Below are positions 43,760 to 52,524 of a stretch of DNA of 64,000 nt, in pieces. The position numbers and the translations under genes are program-made. Origin of the DNA: CAYRNY01 sp964425755 (GTDB lineage Bacteria; Chloroflexota; Anaerolineae; Aggregatilineales; Aggregatilineaceae); the NCBI GenBank assembly GCA_964425755.1, contig CAYRNY010000022.1, positions 7,948 to 71,947 on the forward strand. The letters run 5' to 3'. Position 1 is the stretch's first letter; each line of letters opens with the position of its first letter. Under the pieces are notes generated by a model, which saw only the letters and a program-made list of their open reading frames with translations, was not told the DNA's origin and ran no database searches.

Positions 43760-44287
43760 TCACGCCAGCGCGCTGAGCGCGTCTTCCAGCGCGGCGCTGA
43801 CCGTATCGGCGGCGTGTTGCATCACGGGGGAAAGCGGCGCGGCGATCGCGTTGCGCGCGGGCTGGATGCCCAGCAGCGCGACCGCGCACCCTAACTCCGC
43901 GACCAGGAACTTCGCCAGGACGTAGGGCGGTAGGGTGTGGGTAGAGGCGCTCAGGCCAGACGTCTCGCGCCAGTCCAGCCAGCGGACGCTGCCGGGTTCG
44001 GCGTCCATCTGCGCGGCGTCGATGAAGACCACCAGCGCAGGACCGAACCGGCGCAGCGGCCCGGTCTGGTTTTCGGGCGCGGACCCGGCTTCCAGCACCA
44101 GCACGCGCGTGTTCGCCGCGAACACGTCGTGCAAACGCCGCGCGATGACGATCCCGGCGGCGTCGTCGCCGTTCAGCGGATGGCCTACGCCCAGCAGCGC
44201 GATCTTCGGTGGGCCGGATTGCGGGTCAGTCGGTTGAAGCCGCTTCAGGCTCGCCCGCATCCTCTCCTGCCAGGACGGATTCGACAT
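43760..44287 (-). CDS. hycI: Hydrogenase maturation endopeptidase, HycI-like
   Basis: Endopeptidase of 175 aa that removes the C-terminal peptide of a [NiFe]-hydrogenase large subunit after nickel insertion. HycI-specific features: LGVGHPLNGDDAAG (Asp metal ligands), LEAGSAPENQTGPLRRFGP, FIDAAQM, STHTLPPYVLAKFL (His ligand), LLGIQPA. ATG 44287 has AAAGGA at good spacing and overlaps the ferredoxin-like gene by 62 bases; ATG 44260 is an alternative. It is the last gene of the hydrogenase operon and its substrate is the large subunit encoded four genes upstream. Confidence 0.9.
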   Translation of the reverse strand: MSNPSWQERMRASLKRLQPTDPQSGPPKIALLGVGHPLNGDDAAGIVIARRLHDVFAANTRVLVLEAGSAPENQTGPLRRFGPALVVFIDAAQMDAEPGSVRWLDWRETSGLSASTHTLPPYVLAKFLVAELGCAVALLGIQPARNAIAAPLSPVMQHAADTVSAALEDALSALA

Positions 44288-44657
44288 CCGCGTCCTTTCC
44301 GTAGTACACGATGAAATCCTCGCGGTTCAGCGCGGCGAGTTCCCACTCGTCGTTTGCCATGCTCAGGCAGCCTTTGCGGCAGCTCATCACACACTGCGAG
44401 CAGAAGATGCAGCGGTCCACGTGATAGCGGAACACGAACTGCTTGGCCTTCTTGTCGATCGTGATGATGTCGATCGCGTTGGCCGGGCAGTCTTTCGCGC
44501 AGAGCTGGCAGCCGGTGCATTCGGCCAGGTCCCAATGCAGCTTGCTGCGCAGGTACTCCGGCGCGTCGATGCGCACGAACGGGTAACGTTGGGTTGCCGG
44601 GGACTTGACGAACGTCTCCAGCGCGTCTTTCCACATCGCGCTCAGTTTGAATGTCAT
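44226..44657 (-). CDS. Group 4 hydrogenase iron-sulfur subunit (NuoI/HycF-like ferredoxin)
   Basis: Electron-transfer subunit of 143 aa with two 4Fe-4S motifs: CTGCQLCAKDCP (Cys 47, 50, 53, 57) and CIFCSQCVMSC (Cys 83, 86, 89, 93). The N-terminus (TQRYPFVRIDAPEYLRSKL) resembles NuoI. It ends in an acidic tail. ATG 44657 overlaps the NuoH-like stop (ATGA) with AAAGGAG upstream. It passes electrons from a ferredoxin or partner enzyme to the small subunit. Confidence 0.92.
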   Translation of the reverse strand: MTFKLSAMWKDALETFVKSPATQRYPFVRIDAPEYLRSKLHWDLAECTGCQLCAKDCPANAIDIITIDKKAKQFVFRYHVDRCIFCSQCVMSCRKGCLSMANDEWELAALNREDFIVYYGKDADVESVLAGEDAGEPEAASTD

Positions 44658-45580
44658 GCGATGACTCCTTTCACAACGATGATCACCAGGAACTGCGCCA
44701 GCACCAGGATCGCGCCATAGCGCCACCACAACCCGACCGTCTGATCGATGCGCAGCCGGGTGAGCAACGCTTGCACGGCAGCCAGGCCGCCGAGCAGCAC
44801 CAGTGTTTTTACGATGAAGTCAAGCGGGTTCGCCATGCCGCCCAGGTAGAACGTCGCCACCAGCGTTAGGCCGATCACCAGTTCCACGCCTTTGCCCAGG
44901 TGAAACAATGCCAGCCCGCGCCCGCTGTATTCGGTCAGCGCGCCCGCGACGATCTCGGTCTCGGCTTCCGGCGCGTCGAACGGGGGGAGTTCGAGCTTGC
45001 CCATCAACCCGACCAGCGCCACGATGAAGCCGACCGGCTGCGTCAGCAAGAACCAGGTATGGCCGCGCGCGTATGCGCGAACTTCCGCGATCTCCCAGCT
45101 TCCGGCGACGATCGCCGGGCCGAGCAGTGCCAGCAGGAACGGCGCTTCGTAGCTGAACAACTGCGTCAGGGTGCGTGTCGCGCCGACCAGCGAAAACCGG
45201 TTGAGCGTGTTCGCGCCCGCCAGCCCCGTGCACAGCGTGAGCAGGCTCAGCAGGTAGATCGTCACGACCAGGTCGCCCTGGAAGCTGTATGCCGGGTCCA
45301 GCCCTGCCATCGGGACGTAGAGCGCGGCGGTGAGCGCGCCCGCCAGCGCCACCACCGGCAGCGCGACGAATAGTGTCGCGTTCACGCCTTCCGGCACGAC
45401 CTCTTCTTTCGCCAGCAGCTTGACCGTGTCCGCCAGCGGCTGGAACCAAGGCGGCCCGACCCGGTTCTGGAACCGCGCGATCAGCTTGCGGTCGATCCAC
45501 TCGTAGAACATGCCGGCTGCCAGCACAAACAGCCCGCCGGGGAAGATCAGTAAGGCGATAATGGCTACTAGTGTGCTCAT
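44654..45580 (-). CDS. Group 4 hydrogenase membrane anchor subunit (NuoH/HycD-like)
   Basis: Integral membrane subunit of 308 aa with about eight spans. Family signature WIDRKLIARFQNRVGP (residues 26-41) and the acidic EAETEIVAGALTEYSGRGLALF, corresponding to the conserved quinone-site loop of NuoH. It docks the hydrophilic hydrogenase arm to the membrane antiporter-like subunits. It overlaps its neighbours by four bases on both sides. Confidence 0.92.
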   Translation of the reverse strand: MSTLVAIIALLIFPGGLFVLAAGMFYEWIDRKLIARFQNRVGPPWFQPLADTVKLLAKEEVVPEGVNATLFVALPVVALAGALTAALYVPMAGLDPAYSFQGDLVVTIYLLSLLTLCTGLAGANTLNRFSLVGATRTLTQLFSYEAPFLLALLGPAIVAGSWEIAEVRAYARGHTWFLLTQPVGFIVALVGLMGKLELPPFDAPEAETEIVAGALTEYSGRGLALFHLGKGVELVIGLTLVATFYLGGMANPLDFIVKTLVLLGGLAAVQALLTRLRIDQTVGLWWRYGAILVLAQFLVIIVVKGVIA

Positions 45581-46776
45581 TGGTAGTACGCAATCCCGTA
45601 TTGTCTCAGGTCGTCCCAGGTCATCAGGTCGCGCTTACCGTGCCGTCGGTCGCTGACGACGATCATCCGGTCATTGCACGAGAAGCACGGGTCGATGCCC
45701 GACAGGATCATCGGCACGTCCGCCAGCTGCGCGCCGATCGACAGGCGCAGCACGGACGCCATGTTCGGCAGCGTGGGCGTGCGCACTTTCACGCGCTCCG
45801 GCTGGTCGGTGCCGTTGCTCTTGATGTAGTAAAACAGCTCGCCGCGCGGCGCTTCGACGCGGCTGATCACCTCGCCCGGCTTGATGCGGCGCGGGACGCG
45901 GGTCGTCAGCTCGCCTTCCGGCAGCCGGTCCAGGATGTCGCGGATGATGCGGTACGTTTCGAACAGCTCGCGGATGCGCACCACGACGCGCGCCTCAAGG
46001 TCCCCGCCGGTCTCGATCATCATCTGCACCGGGAACTGCGCGTAAGCGGCATATGGCGCGTCGACGCGCACGTCGCGCGCCACGCCGGACGCGCGCGCCG
46101 TTGGGCCGACGACGCCCATACGCTCCGCCGCGTCATAGTCCATCACGCCGATGCCGCGCGTGCGGCGCAGGAACATCGTGTCGTTGCTGACCACCTCGAG
46201 GTAATGCCGGGTGCGCTCTTCGAGGAAGTCGATCCCCTCGCGGATCGCCGCGTCATGCTCCGGCGTGATGTCACATTTGACCCCGCCGATGATGTTGGCG
46301 GAGTAGTTGACGCGGTTGCCGGTGATGCCTTCGAGCAGGTTCATCACGGTTTCGCGGTCGCGCCAGGTGTACATGAACAGCGTGTCGAACCCGGCCTCGT
46401 GCGCCGCCACACCGAGCCACAGCATATGGCTGTGGATGCGCTCCAGCTCCGCGACCAGCGCGCGGATCGCCTGGGCGCGCGGCGGGACTTCGACGCCCGC
46501 CAGCGTCTCGACGCCCAGGCAGTACGCCGTCGCGTGGACGTGCGAGCAAATGCCGCAGATGTGTTCCAGCAGATACAGCGCCTGGATGTAGTTACGGCCC
46601 TCGGTGCCCTTCTCGATGCCGCGATGCACGTAGCCGAGGCGCACGGTGGCATCGGTCACGGTTTCGCCGTCAACCTGAAACTCGAAGTGCCCCGGCTCTT
46701 TGAGCGCGGGATGCTGCGGCCCGATCGGGATGATGAACTTGTCGCGTGATGGTTGTGGCTGCTGCATCGGACTCAT
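45577..46776 (-). CDS. Group 4 [NiFe]-hydrogenase large subunit (NuoD/HycE-like)
   Basis: Catalytic subunit of 399 aa. Both NiFe-binding CxxC motifs are present: EHICGICSH (Cys74, Cys77) and DPCFSCNDR (Cys364, Cys367). Complex I NuoD has lost these, so this is a true hydrogenase. A 29-residue tail (MIVVSDRR...) follows Arg370, matching the part HycI removes from HycE. HRGIEKGTEGRNY and PFRxx-type motifs are also conserved. It catalyses proton reduction or H2 oxidation. It lacks the NuoC-like N-terminal half of HycE, which is a separate gene here. Coupled by 4-base overlaps. Confidence 0.94.
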   Translation of the reverse strand: MSPMQQPQPSRDKFIIPIGPQHPALKEPGHFEFQVDGETVTDATVRLGYVHRGIEKGTEGRNYIQALYLLEHICGICSHVHATAYCLGVETLAGVEVPPRAQAIRALVAELERIHSHMLWLGVAAHEAGFDTLFMYTWRDRETVMNLLEGITGNRVNYSANIIGGVKCDITPEHDAAIREGIDFLEERTRHYLEVVSNDTMFLRRTRGIGVMDYDAAERMGVVGPTARASGVARDVRVDAPYAAYAQFPVQMMIETGGDLEARVVVRIRELFETYRIIRDILDRLPEGELTTRVPRRIKPGEVISRVEAPRGELFYYIKSNGTDQPERVKVRTPTLPNMASVLRLSIGAQLADVPMILSGIDPCFSCNDRMIVVSDRRHGKRDLMTWDDLRQYGIAYYQ

Positions 46777-47252
46777 GCTCCTCGCGTCGGCACGTTTGCC
46801 AGATCGTCCATGTTGAAATCTTTGCGCAGCGGGTAGATGCCCTGCGGCCAGTCATCCGGCAGGAAGAGCCGCTCGGTGTTCGGCGTGCCCTCGACCGTCA
46901 CGCCGAGCATCTCGATCAATTCGCGCTCGTAAAACGACACCGATGGGATCAGTTCGTAAAGCGACGGCACGCGCGGGTCGTCACGCGGGGTGCGCACGCG
47001 CAGCGTGACCACGTTTGCACCGGATACAAAGTGATACAACACCTCGATCATGCCCGCCTCGACACCCAGATCCACGCCCGTGATCGTCGCCAAATACCCC
47101 CACCGCGCAGCGGTGTGCAGCGCCCGCACGGCATCCAGCAGGTCGGACGCCGCGATCACGACGTACAGCCGGTCCGGTTCCTGCGCTTCAGTATCTTGCG
47201 CCCAGGGCTGCAGGATCGCGCGTGCCCCTTCGATGGTCCCTGATTCGGTCAT
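46773..47252 (-). CDS. Group 4 hydrogenase 30-kDa-type subunit (NuoC-like)
   Basis: Hydrophilic subunit of 159 aa, the usual size for stand-alone NuoC/EchD. The signature YERELIEMLGVTVEGTPNTERLFLPDDWPQGIYPLRKDF (seen at residues about 107-146, quoted in part: YERELIEMLG, FLPDDWP, PLRKDF) matches the C-terminal NuoC motif. It is structural, linking small and large subunits. Overlaps of four bases at both ends. Confidence 0.9.
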   Translation of the reverse strand: MTESGTIEGARAILQPWAQDTEAQEPDRLYVVIAASDLLDAVRALHTAARWGYLATITGVDLGVEAGMIEVLYHFVSGANVVTLRVRTPRDDPRVPSLYELIPSVSFYERELIEMLGVTVEGTPNTERLFLPDDWPQGIYPLRKDFNMDDLANVPTRGA

Positions 47253-47785
47253 GCCGCTTCCTCTCCTTCACCGGCGCCGGGCAGCGTGGTCAGGTCGATC
47301 GCCGCGCCGGGTTCAACGTCCGGCAGGGTGCCCGACTGCATCGCCGTGAGCAGCTTCACCAGCCCGTCGATGATCGCCTCAGGTCGCGGCGGGCAGCCGG
47401 GGATGTACGCGTTGACGGGGAGCACCTGGTCGATCCCGCCCATGATGTTGTAACAGCCCTGGAACACGCCACCGGAGAGCGCGCACGCGCCCACCGCGAC
47501 GACGTATTTCGGTTCCGGCATCTGCTCGTAAATGCGGATCAGCCGCTTGCGGGCCTGCCGCGAGACCGGCCCGGTGCAGATCAGGATGTCGGCGTGACGC
47601 GGGCTGCCCTCCAGCTTGACGCCGAAACGCTCCATGTCGTAGCGCGGGGTGAGCGTCGCCAGGATCTCGATATCACACCCGTTGCATGACCCGCTGTTGA
47701 AGTGAATGGCCCAGGGGGAATTGAAGCGTGCCCAGCCCTTGATCTGGTCCATTATGTTGTGCCAGGAAGCTTGTAAGCGGTCCAT
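47249..47785 (-). CDS. Group 4 [NiFe]-hydrogenase small subunit (NuoB/HycG-like)
   Basis: Carries the proximal 4Fe-4S cluster, 178 aa. Ligands are Cys34 and Cys37 (SGSCNGCDIE), Cys101 (VGACALSGG) and Cys131 (IPGCPPRPEAI). The spaced CNGC, rather than the adjacent Cys pair of NuoB in complex I, is the hydrogenase form. ATG 47785 has AGGAG six bases upstream. It begins a block of genes linked by 4-base overlaps through the ferredoxin-like subunit. Confidence 0.93.
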   Translation of the reverse strand: MDRLQASWHNIMDQIKGWARFNSPWAIHFNSGSCNGCDIEILATLTPRYDMERFGVKLEGSPRHADILICTGPVSRQARKRLIRIYEQMPEPKYVVAVGACALSGGVFQGCYNIMGGIDQVLPVNAYIPGCPPRPEAIIDGLVKLLTAMQSGTLPDVEPGAAIDLTTLPGAGEGEEAA

Positions 47786-47878
47786 ACTGTTCTCCTGCAG
47801 GCTTAGCGTCCGACGTGTCGTTTTGTGCATTCCTTCACACAGATTCTAAAGGAAACATTACCGTGATAACAGTAAGAT

Positions 47879-48193
47879 TTATCCTAGAATCAGTGCCAAA
47901 AGCGCCAGGATCAGCCCGACGAGATACACGCCGGACAGCGCATCCAGTCCGCCGCTGCCGACCACCAGCACGCCGAGATGCACGATCGCGAAAAACAGCG
48001 CGATCGCGAAAAACGAGCGATACCCGGGCACGGCGGGGCGCGCCGGGGCCGCTTCACCGCCGGCGTAAGTCGATGTCTTGCCGCCTGTTGCCTGTCCCGG
48101 CCCGGCCATGACGCGGCCAATGCCCGACAGAATGCCGACCAGCAGCAGGTACAGGGCGAAGGCGATCGGTGGCGCGAGCAGAATGTCTTTCAT
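47879..48193 (-). CDS. Small membrane subunit, NuoA-like, of the hydrogenase
   Basis: Protein of 104 aa with about three membrane spans (PPIAFALYLLLVGILSGIG; YRSFFAIALFFAIVHLGVLVV; LSGVYLVGLILALLALILG). The loop KTSTYAGGEAAPARPAVPGY resembles the conserved NuoA/Mbh loop preceding the second helix. The assignment rests on position between NuoN- and NuoB-like genes and on layout rather than on strict motifs. It may link the antiporter module to the hydrophilic arm. It is flanked by 93 and 138 gene-free bases. Confidence 0.75.
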   Translation of the reverse strand: MKDILLAPPIAFALYLLLVGILSGIGRVMAGPGQATGGKTSTYAGGEAAPARPAVPGYRSFFAIALFFAIVHLGVLVVGSGGLDALSGVYLVGLILALLALILG

Positions 48194-48331
48194 GGTGCGT
48201 GTTACCTCAGGTTTTGGTTATTCGTGTCTGGTTCCCGGTTGGCGTGTGCCTCGGTACGGGTAACGTGTGAATTGCTCCGGTAACGTCCCCCGTTAGTGCT
48301 GATAACCGGCCACGGCGAACTGCATACTTGC

Positions 48332-49834
48332 CTACAATCCGAACGCCGCCAGCAGCGCGCGGCCCGCCGGTTCGTAGAGCCACGCCAGCAGCCCCGGCCA
48401 CAGCCCGACCGCGATCACGCCGAGCGCCAGCACGGTGACCGGCGCGCGCAGCAGCACCGAAGCCGGGACGCCGCGCTGCACCGTCGCGGACGGTTCCAGG
48501 CGGTACATCGCGTTGACCAGCGGCGCGTAATAGGCCAGCGAGAGCACGCTGTTCAGCCCCGCGACGATCACCAGCGCCTGCACCCACCCCGCGCGCGTCT
48601 CAAACCCGGCGACAAATATCTGCCACTTGGACATGAACCCGGCCAGCGGCGGCAGCCCGCCCAGGCTCAGCAGGGCGATGCTCAGGCCGAGCGCGATGAT
48701 CGGGTACTTCTGTGCCGCGCCGTTCAGGTCATCGCGCGTCAGCGGTGCGTGGTCGCCTTTGGCGACGTGCAGCGTGTACAGCAGCGCCCCCGCAGCCAGG
48801 AACGCCAGCCCCTTCATCATGCCGTGCGTCAGCATGTGGAACAGCCCACCCTGCGCGCCCGTCGCGTCCCCGGCGTAGATCGCCACGCCCAGCCCCAGTA
48901 ACATGTACCCGACGTGGCTCAGGCTGGAGTAGGCGAGCAGGCGCTTGACCTGCTCCTGGCGTAGCGCCATGACATTGCCCACGAGCATGTTCAGCGTGCC
49001 GAAGATCATCAGCAGCTCGCCCCACGTCCCGGCGACGCCCGCCAGCGCCCCGACCGAGCGCAGCAGCGCGACCAACCCGGCCTCGATCACCACGCCGGAG
49101 AGCATCGCGCTGATGCCGCTTGGCGCTTGCGAGTGCGCGTCCGGCAGCCACGTGTGCATCGGGGCCATCGCAACCTTGACGCCGAAGCCGATCACGAACA
49201 GCCCACCCGCGACGGCCAGAGTCAGCGAGTCGCCGGCAGTGGCCCGGATCGCGACCAGGTCGAGCGTGCCGGTCTCCATCAACACCAGCGCGATGCCGAA
49301 CAACACCGCTGCCGACCCGACCGCGCTCTGCACGAGGTACTTCACCCCGGCTTCGAGTGATGCTGCCTGCTCGCGATAAAACGCGACCAGCAAGAACGAC
49401 GCGATCGCCATCCCCTCGAACCACACCCACAGGTTGAAGAGGTCGCCCGCGCAGCCCAGCCCCATCATCAGCGCGACCAGTGCCAACAGCGAGGCGTAAT
49501 ACTTTTCCTGTCCCGGTTCGGCGTCCATGTACGGGCCGGAATACAGCGTCACCAGCGTGCCCAGGCCCAGCGAGAGCGCCGCCAGCAGCAGCGCGAGATC
49601 GTCCAGCCGCAGTGCCACCGTGCCCAGTTTGTACGTCTGCACGCCGTTGCTGTGCAGGTCGGCGAGCGCGAAGGCGAACGGAATCCATGTGAAGACCAGC
49701 GCGACAAACGCCGCCCAGCGCGCCGCGAGCGCGCCTTCATGCGCCGGTTTGACCAGCCGCCCCAGCAAATACACCAGGGGCGCGGCCAGCAGCGGCAGCG
49801 CGATCATCCAGGTAAAGGCGATCATATCATGCAT
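48332..49834 (-). CDS. Antiporter-like subunit (NuoN/NuoM/MrpD-like) of the hydrogenase
   Basis: Proton/ion-pumping-type subunit of 500 aa with about fourteen membrane spans. The conserved antiporter core includes NLWVWFEGMAIASFLLVAF (glutamate), KYLVQSAVGSAAVLFGIAL, PMHTWLPDAHSQAPSGISAML and LAYSSLSHVGYMLLGL with lysine and histidine residues used for ion translocation. ATG 49834 is preceded by GAGGGGAG; the longer frame upstream would run through the NuoL-like gene. 11 bases separate it from that gene. Confidence 0.9.
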   Translation of the reverse strand: MHDMIAFTWMIALPLLAAPLVYLLGRLVKPAHEGALAARWAAFVALVFTWIPFAFALADLHSNGVQTYKLGTVALRLDDLALLLAALSLGLGTLVTLYSGPYMDAEPGQEKYYASLLALVALMMGLGCAGDLFNLWVWFEGMAIASFLLVAFYREQAASLEAGVKYLVQSAVGSAAVLFGIALVLMETGTLDLVAIRATAGDSLTLAVAGGLFVIGFGVKVAMAPMHTWLPDAHSQAPSGISAMLSGVVIEAGLVALLRSVGALAGVAGTWGELLMIFGTLNMLVGNVMALRQEQVKRLLAYSSLSHVGYMLLGLGVAIYAGDATGAQGGLFHMLTHGMMKGLAFLAAGALLYTLHVAKGDHAPLTRDDLNGAAQKYPIIALGLSIALLSLGGLPPLAGFMSKWQIFVAGFETRAGWVQALVIVAGLNSVLSLAYYAPLVNAMYRLEPSATVQRGVPASVLLRAPVTVLALGVIAVGLWPGLLAWLYEPAGRALLAAFGL

Positions 49835-49845
49835 AGCGACTCCCC

Positions 49846-51597
49846 TCACGCCCCCAGTGCCAGGACGACCAGCACGACGATCATCCCGCCCAGGATGCCC
49901 AGCACGTTCCAGTTCACGTATCCCGTCTGGGTGACGCGCAGCGCGTCGGCGGTGGCACGCGTGCCGTCCACGATGCGGCGGTTGATCCACTCGAACCCGA
50001 AATCGTGCGTCATCGCTCGCGGCAGCAGTGGGACCCGGTCCCCCAACGGCGCGAGGCGGTCATGGAACCACCACGCCGCCAGCCCGACTGCGACGACTGC
50101 CAGCGCGAGGTACGTCGCTTCGGCGGTGAGGATCTCTTCAACGATATCCAGCGTGCTGTGTGCGTGCAGGTGGTGGAACGGCAGCGTTGTCTCCAGCATG
50201 TGCCCGAACGGCCCCGCCAGCAGCCACGTCACGAGCGTGCCTGCTGCCAGCGCGCCGGTCGCGACCTTCATGAACCGCCCCGCCGGGTGTGCGTGGCGAT
50301 CAGCGCGGGCTGGTTTCGCGTAGAAGACCAGCCACACCATGCGGAACGTGTACAGCGCCGTGATGCCCGCCCCCGCCAGCATAAGCGCGTAAGCCCAGAC
50401 TGGGCCGTTTTCCAGCCCGGCTTCGAGGATCAGTTCCTTGCTCCAGAAGCCGTTGAGCACGGGCAGCCCGGCCAGTGCCAGCGCGCCGATGACAAACACC
50501 GTGCGCGTGAACGGCATCTCCTTGCGCAGCCCGCCCATCTCGAACATGTCGCGCGTGCCGATGCTGTGAATCACCGCGCCCGCGCTGAGAAACAGCAGCG
50601 CCTTAAACACGGCGTGGCTCAGCAGGTGATACTGGCTGGCAAACACACCGCCCACGCCCACCGCGTAGACCATGTAACCGAGCTGGCTCACGGTCGAATA
50701 GGCCAGCGCGCGCTTGAGGTCGCTGGCGGTCAGGGCCATCAGCGCGGCCAGCAGCGCCGACAGCGTCCCGACCAGGATCACGGCGGTGGTCCAGCCTGTG
50801 ACGCCTTCAAACGCCGGGTAGAAACGCGCCAGCAGGTACACCCCCGCGTTGACCATCGTCGCGGCGTGAATCAGCGCGCTGACCGGCGAGGGCGCTTCCA
50901 TCGCGCCGGGCAGCCACGTATGGAACGGGACCTGTGCGGACTTCGCCGCCGCTGCCGCCAGGAACCCGAACGCGATCAATGCCAGGGTGCCTGGCGGAAT
51001 CTCATTGTGCCGTTCGAGCAATGTCGCGATCTGAAAATCGCCCAGGTGCGCGTACGCCAGCAGCGCGCCCGCCAGCATCCCGACGCCGCCGAACTGCGTC
51101 ATGATCAGCGCTTTGATGCCACCCGCGACGGCTTTCGGATCGTCGTTGTAGAACGCGATCAACGCGTAAGAGCACAGCGCGGTAATTTCCCAGAACAGGA
51201 ACAACAGGAACAGGCTCCCGCTGAGCGCCAGCCCGCACATCGCGCCGATGAACAGCAGCACGAGCGCGTAGTAGCGTCCCAGCGCGCGCGCACCCTGCAT
51301 GTAGTCCACCGAGAAGATCACGGCCAGGCTGCCGACGACGGTCGCGATGATGGCGAGGAACACGCCCAGCCCGTCCGGCACGAACGTGAATGTACCGAAC
51401 GCGTCGCCCGCGTCAACCGTCAGCGCGACCGCATCCGAGGGCGCGGCGAGCATCAACAGTGCGACGATCGCGGCGGCGACGGCGAAGAATACCGCGAAGA
51501 GGTGTTGCTCATGCGGGTGTTCGTCGCCGGTGAACCAGACCACCAGCGCCCCCAGCCAGGGAAGCGCGATCGTGAGCAAGATCAGGATATCGATCAT
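49846..51597 (-). CDS. Antiporter-like subunit (NuoL/MrpA/HyfB-like) of the hydrogenase
   Basis: Second antiporter-type subunit, 583 aa, about fifteen spans. Motifs: LFLLFLFWEITALCSYALIAF with the key glutamate, KALIMTQFGGVGMLAGALL, PFHTWLPGAMEAPSPVSALIHAATMVNAGVYL (quoted in parts), and LKRALAYSTVSQLGYMVYAVG. It lacks the long lateral helix extension of NuoL. It presumably couples H2 or electron chemistry to proton or sodium translocation. Ten bases downstream of the NuoK-like gene. Confidence 0.92.
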   Translation of the reverse strand: MIDILILLTIALPWLGALVVWFTGDEHPHEQHLFAVFFAVAAAIVALLMLAAPSDAVALTVDAGDAFGTFTFVPDGLGVFLAIIATVVGSLAVIFSVDYMQGARALGRYYALVLLFIGAMCGLALSGSLFLLFLFWEITALCSYALIAFYNDDPKAVAGGIKALIMTQFGGVGMLAGALLAYAHLGDFQIATLLERHNEIPPGTLALIAFGFLAAAAAKSAQVPFHTWLPGAMEAPSPVSALIHAATMVNAGVYLLARFYPAFEGVTGWTTAVILVGTLSALLAALMALTASDLKRALAYSTVSQLGYMVYAVGVGGVFASQYHLLSHAVFKALLFLSAGAVIHSIGTRDMFEMGGLRKEMPFTRTVFVIGALALAGLPVLNGFWSKELILEAGLENGPVWAYALMLAGAGITALYTFRMVWLVFYAKPARADRHAHPAGRFMKVATGALAAGTLVTWLLAGPFGHMLETTLPFHHLHAHSTLDIVEEILTAEATYLALAVVAVGLAAWWFHDRLAPLGDRVPLLPRAMTHDFGFEWINRRIVDGTRATADALRVTQTGYVNWNVLGILGGMIVVLVVLALGA

Positions 51598-51607
51598 AGG
51601 AAAGGCT

Positions 51608-51913
51608 TCAACCTCGCAGTTTTGACAGCGCGGTAAGGTCCATCGTGCCGAGTACGCGCTTTACCTGGACGGCCAGCGCCAGTCCGATCACAGCAACGAC
51701 GGTATCTGCGACGATCACGGTCATGGCGAGACCCTGGCTCAGGTCGATCTGGTCCGACGCTCTGCCTGCCGCGACCAACGCCAGCAACGCGGCCTTAACC
51801 AGGATTTGCAGCGCCACCACGACCTTCACGAGATTGCGCGTGATCAACAACCCGTACAATCCAACGCCGAAAACACCCAACGCCCCAAGCATGATGATCG
51901 TGACCGGATTCAT
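51608..51913 (-). CDS. NuoK/MrpC-like membrane subunit of the hydrogenase
   Basis: Protein of 101 aa with three membrane spans, the typical NuoK layout. GVGLYGLLITRNLVKVVVALQILVKAALL carries the family's LIxRNLxxxLxxxxILxxA pattern, and GLAMTVIVADTVVAVIGLALAVQV is the third helix with the conserved acidic residue. Its start overlaps the NuoJ-like stop by four bases. Confidence 0.88.
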   Translation of the reverse strand: MNPVTIIMLGALGVFGVGLYGLLITRNLVKVVVALQILVKAALLALVAAGRASDQIDLSQGLAMTVIVADTVVAVIGLALAVQVKRVLGTMDLTALSKLRG

Positions 51914-52524
51914 GCTGTCTGCTCCTCAGAGTCTGTTTTTCCGGCGTTGCGCGTGCCGGAATCGCGCTCGTCAAGGGGGTTCTCGATGGCGCGTTGATCC
52001 ACAATATTGAGTGTGGACGTGATGCGCGCGCGTGGGAACTCGGTTACCGGTTGTCTGGGCAGCTCCGGTGCATCGGCCAGCAGCCCCAGCAAGCACAGCA
52101 CGCCCGTGAAGATCAGGACGAGCTGCACCAGCACGTCCAGCGCGCGATCGTCCCACAGCACGCCGGAAAATGTGCCCTCACCGGTCGTGATCTCGGGTTC
52201 GTCCAGCGGCAGGATCATTCCCCCCAGCAGCAGCACGACGAGCGCCGCCACGCTGATCGCCAGCGTGTTAGGGATGAATTCGCGCTCGCTGAGTCCTTCG
52301 TCCCCGGCGATGCTGATGGCGAACACAAACAGGACCGTGACCAGGCCCGCGCCGACGCTCAACTCCACCACGGCGACCTGTTCGGCTCCCAGGCGGTACA
52401 TGATCGTCGCGGTCAGCGCGCTGACGCCGGCCAGCCAGATCGCCGCCGTGAGCAAGTGCCGGGCGCGAATCGCCCGGAACGCACAGATCACGGCAGCGAG
52501 CACCAGGAATGTGTATACCAACAT
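51910..52524 (-). CDS. NuoJ/MbhD-like membrane subunit, first gene of the hydrogenase operon
   Basis: Protein of 204 aa with about five spans. The N-terminal helices (ARHLLTAAIWLAGVSALTA, VAVVELSVGAGLVTVLFVFAIS) resemble MbhD/DUF4040 and NuoJ; a second hydrophobic block follows, and the last 60 residues are hydrophilic. ATG 52524 is at seven bases from AAGGG; GTG 52539 is an alternative. A Rex/CRP-like palindrome overlaps the start. It defines the 5' end of an operon continuing to hycI. Confidence 0.85.
   Translation of the reverse strand: MLVYTFLVLAAVICAFRAIRARHLLTAAIWLAGVSALTATIMYRLGAEQVAVVELSVGAGLVTVLFVFAISIAGDEGLSEREFIPNTLAISVAALVVLLLGGMILPLDEPEITTGEGTFSGVLWDDRALDVLVQLVLIFTGVLCLLGLLADAPELPRQPVTEFPRARITSTLNIVDQRAIENPLDERDSGTRNAGKTDSEEQTA

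Noticed and set aside
45577..46776. Selenocysteine in the hydrogenase large subunit
   Set aside because: Both NiFe motifs read Cys in the DNA; no in-frame TGA.
50005..51636. 543-codon plus-strand frame opposite the NuoL-like gene
   Set aside because: Gln/Arg/His-rich antisense translation of hydrophobic codons; no family similarity.
43760..52524. Complex I (NADH dehydrogenase) interpretation of the Nuo-like operon
   Set aside because: Both NiFe-binding CxxC motifs and a C-terminal processing tail are present in the large subunit, the small subunit has CNGC, NuoE/F/G are missing and hycI is in the operon.
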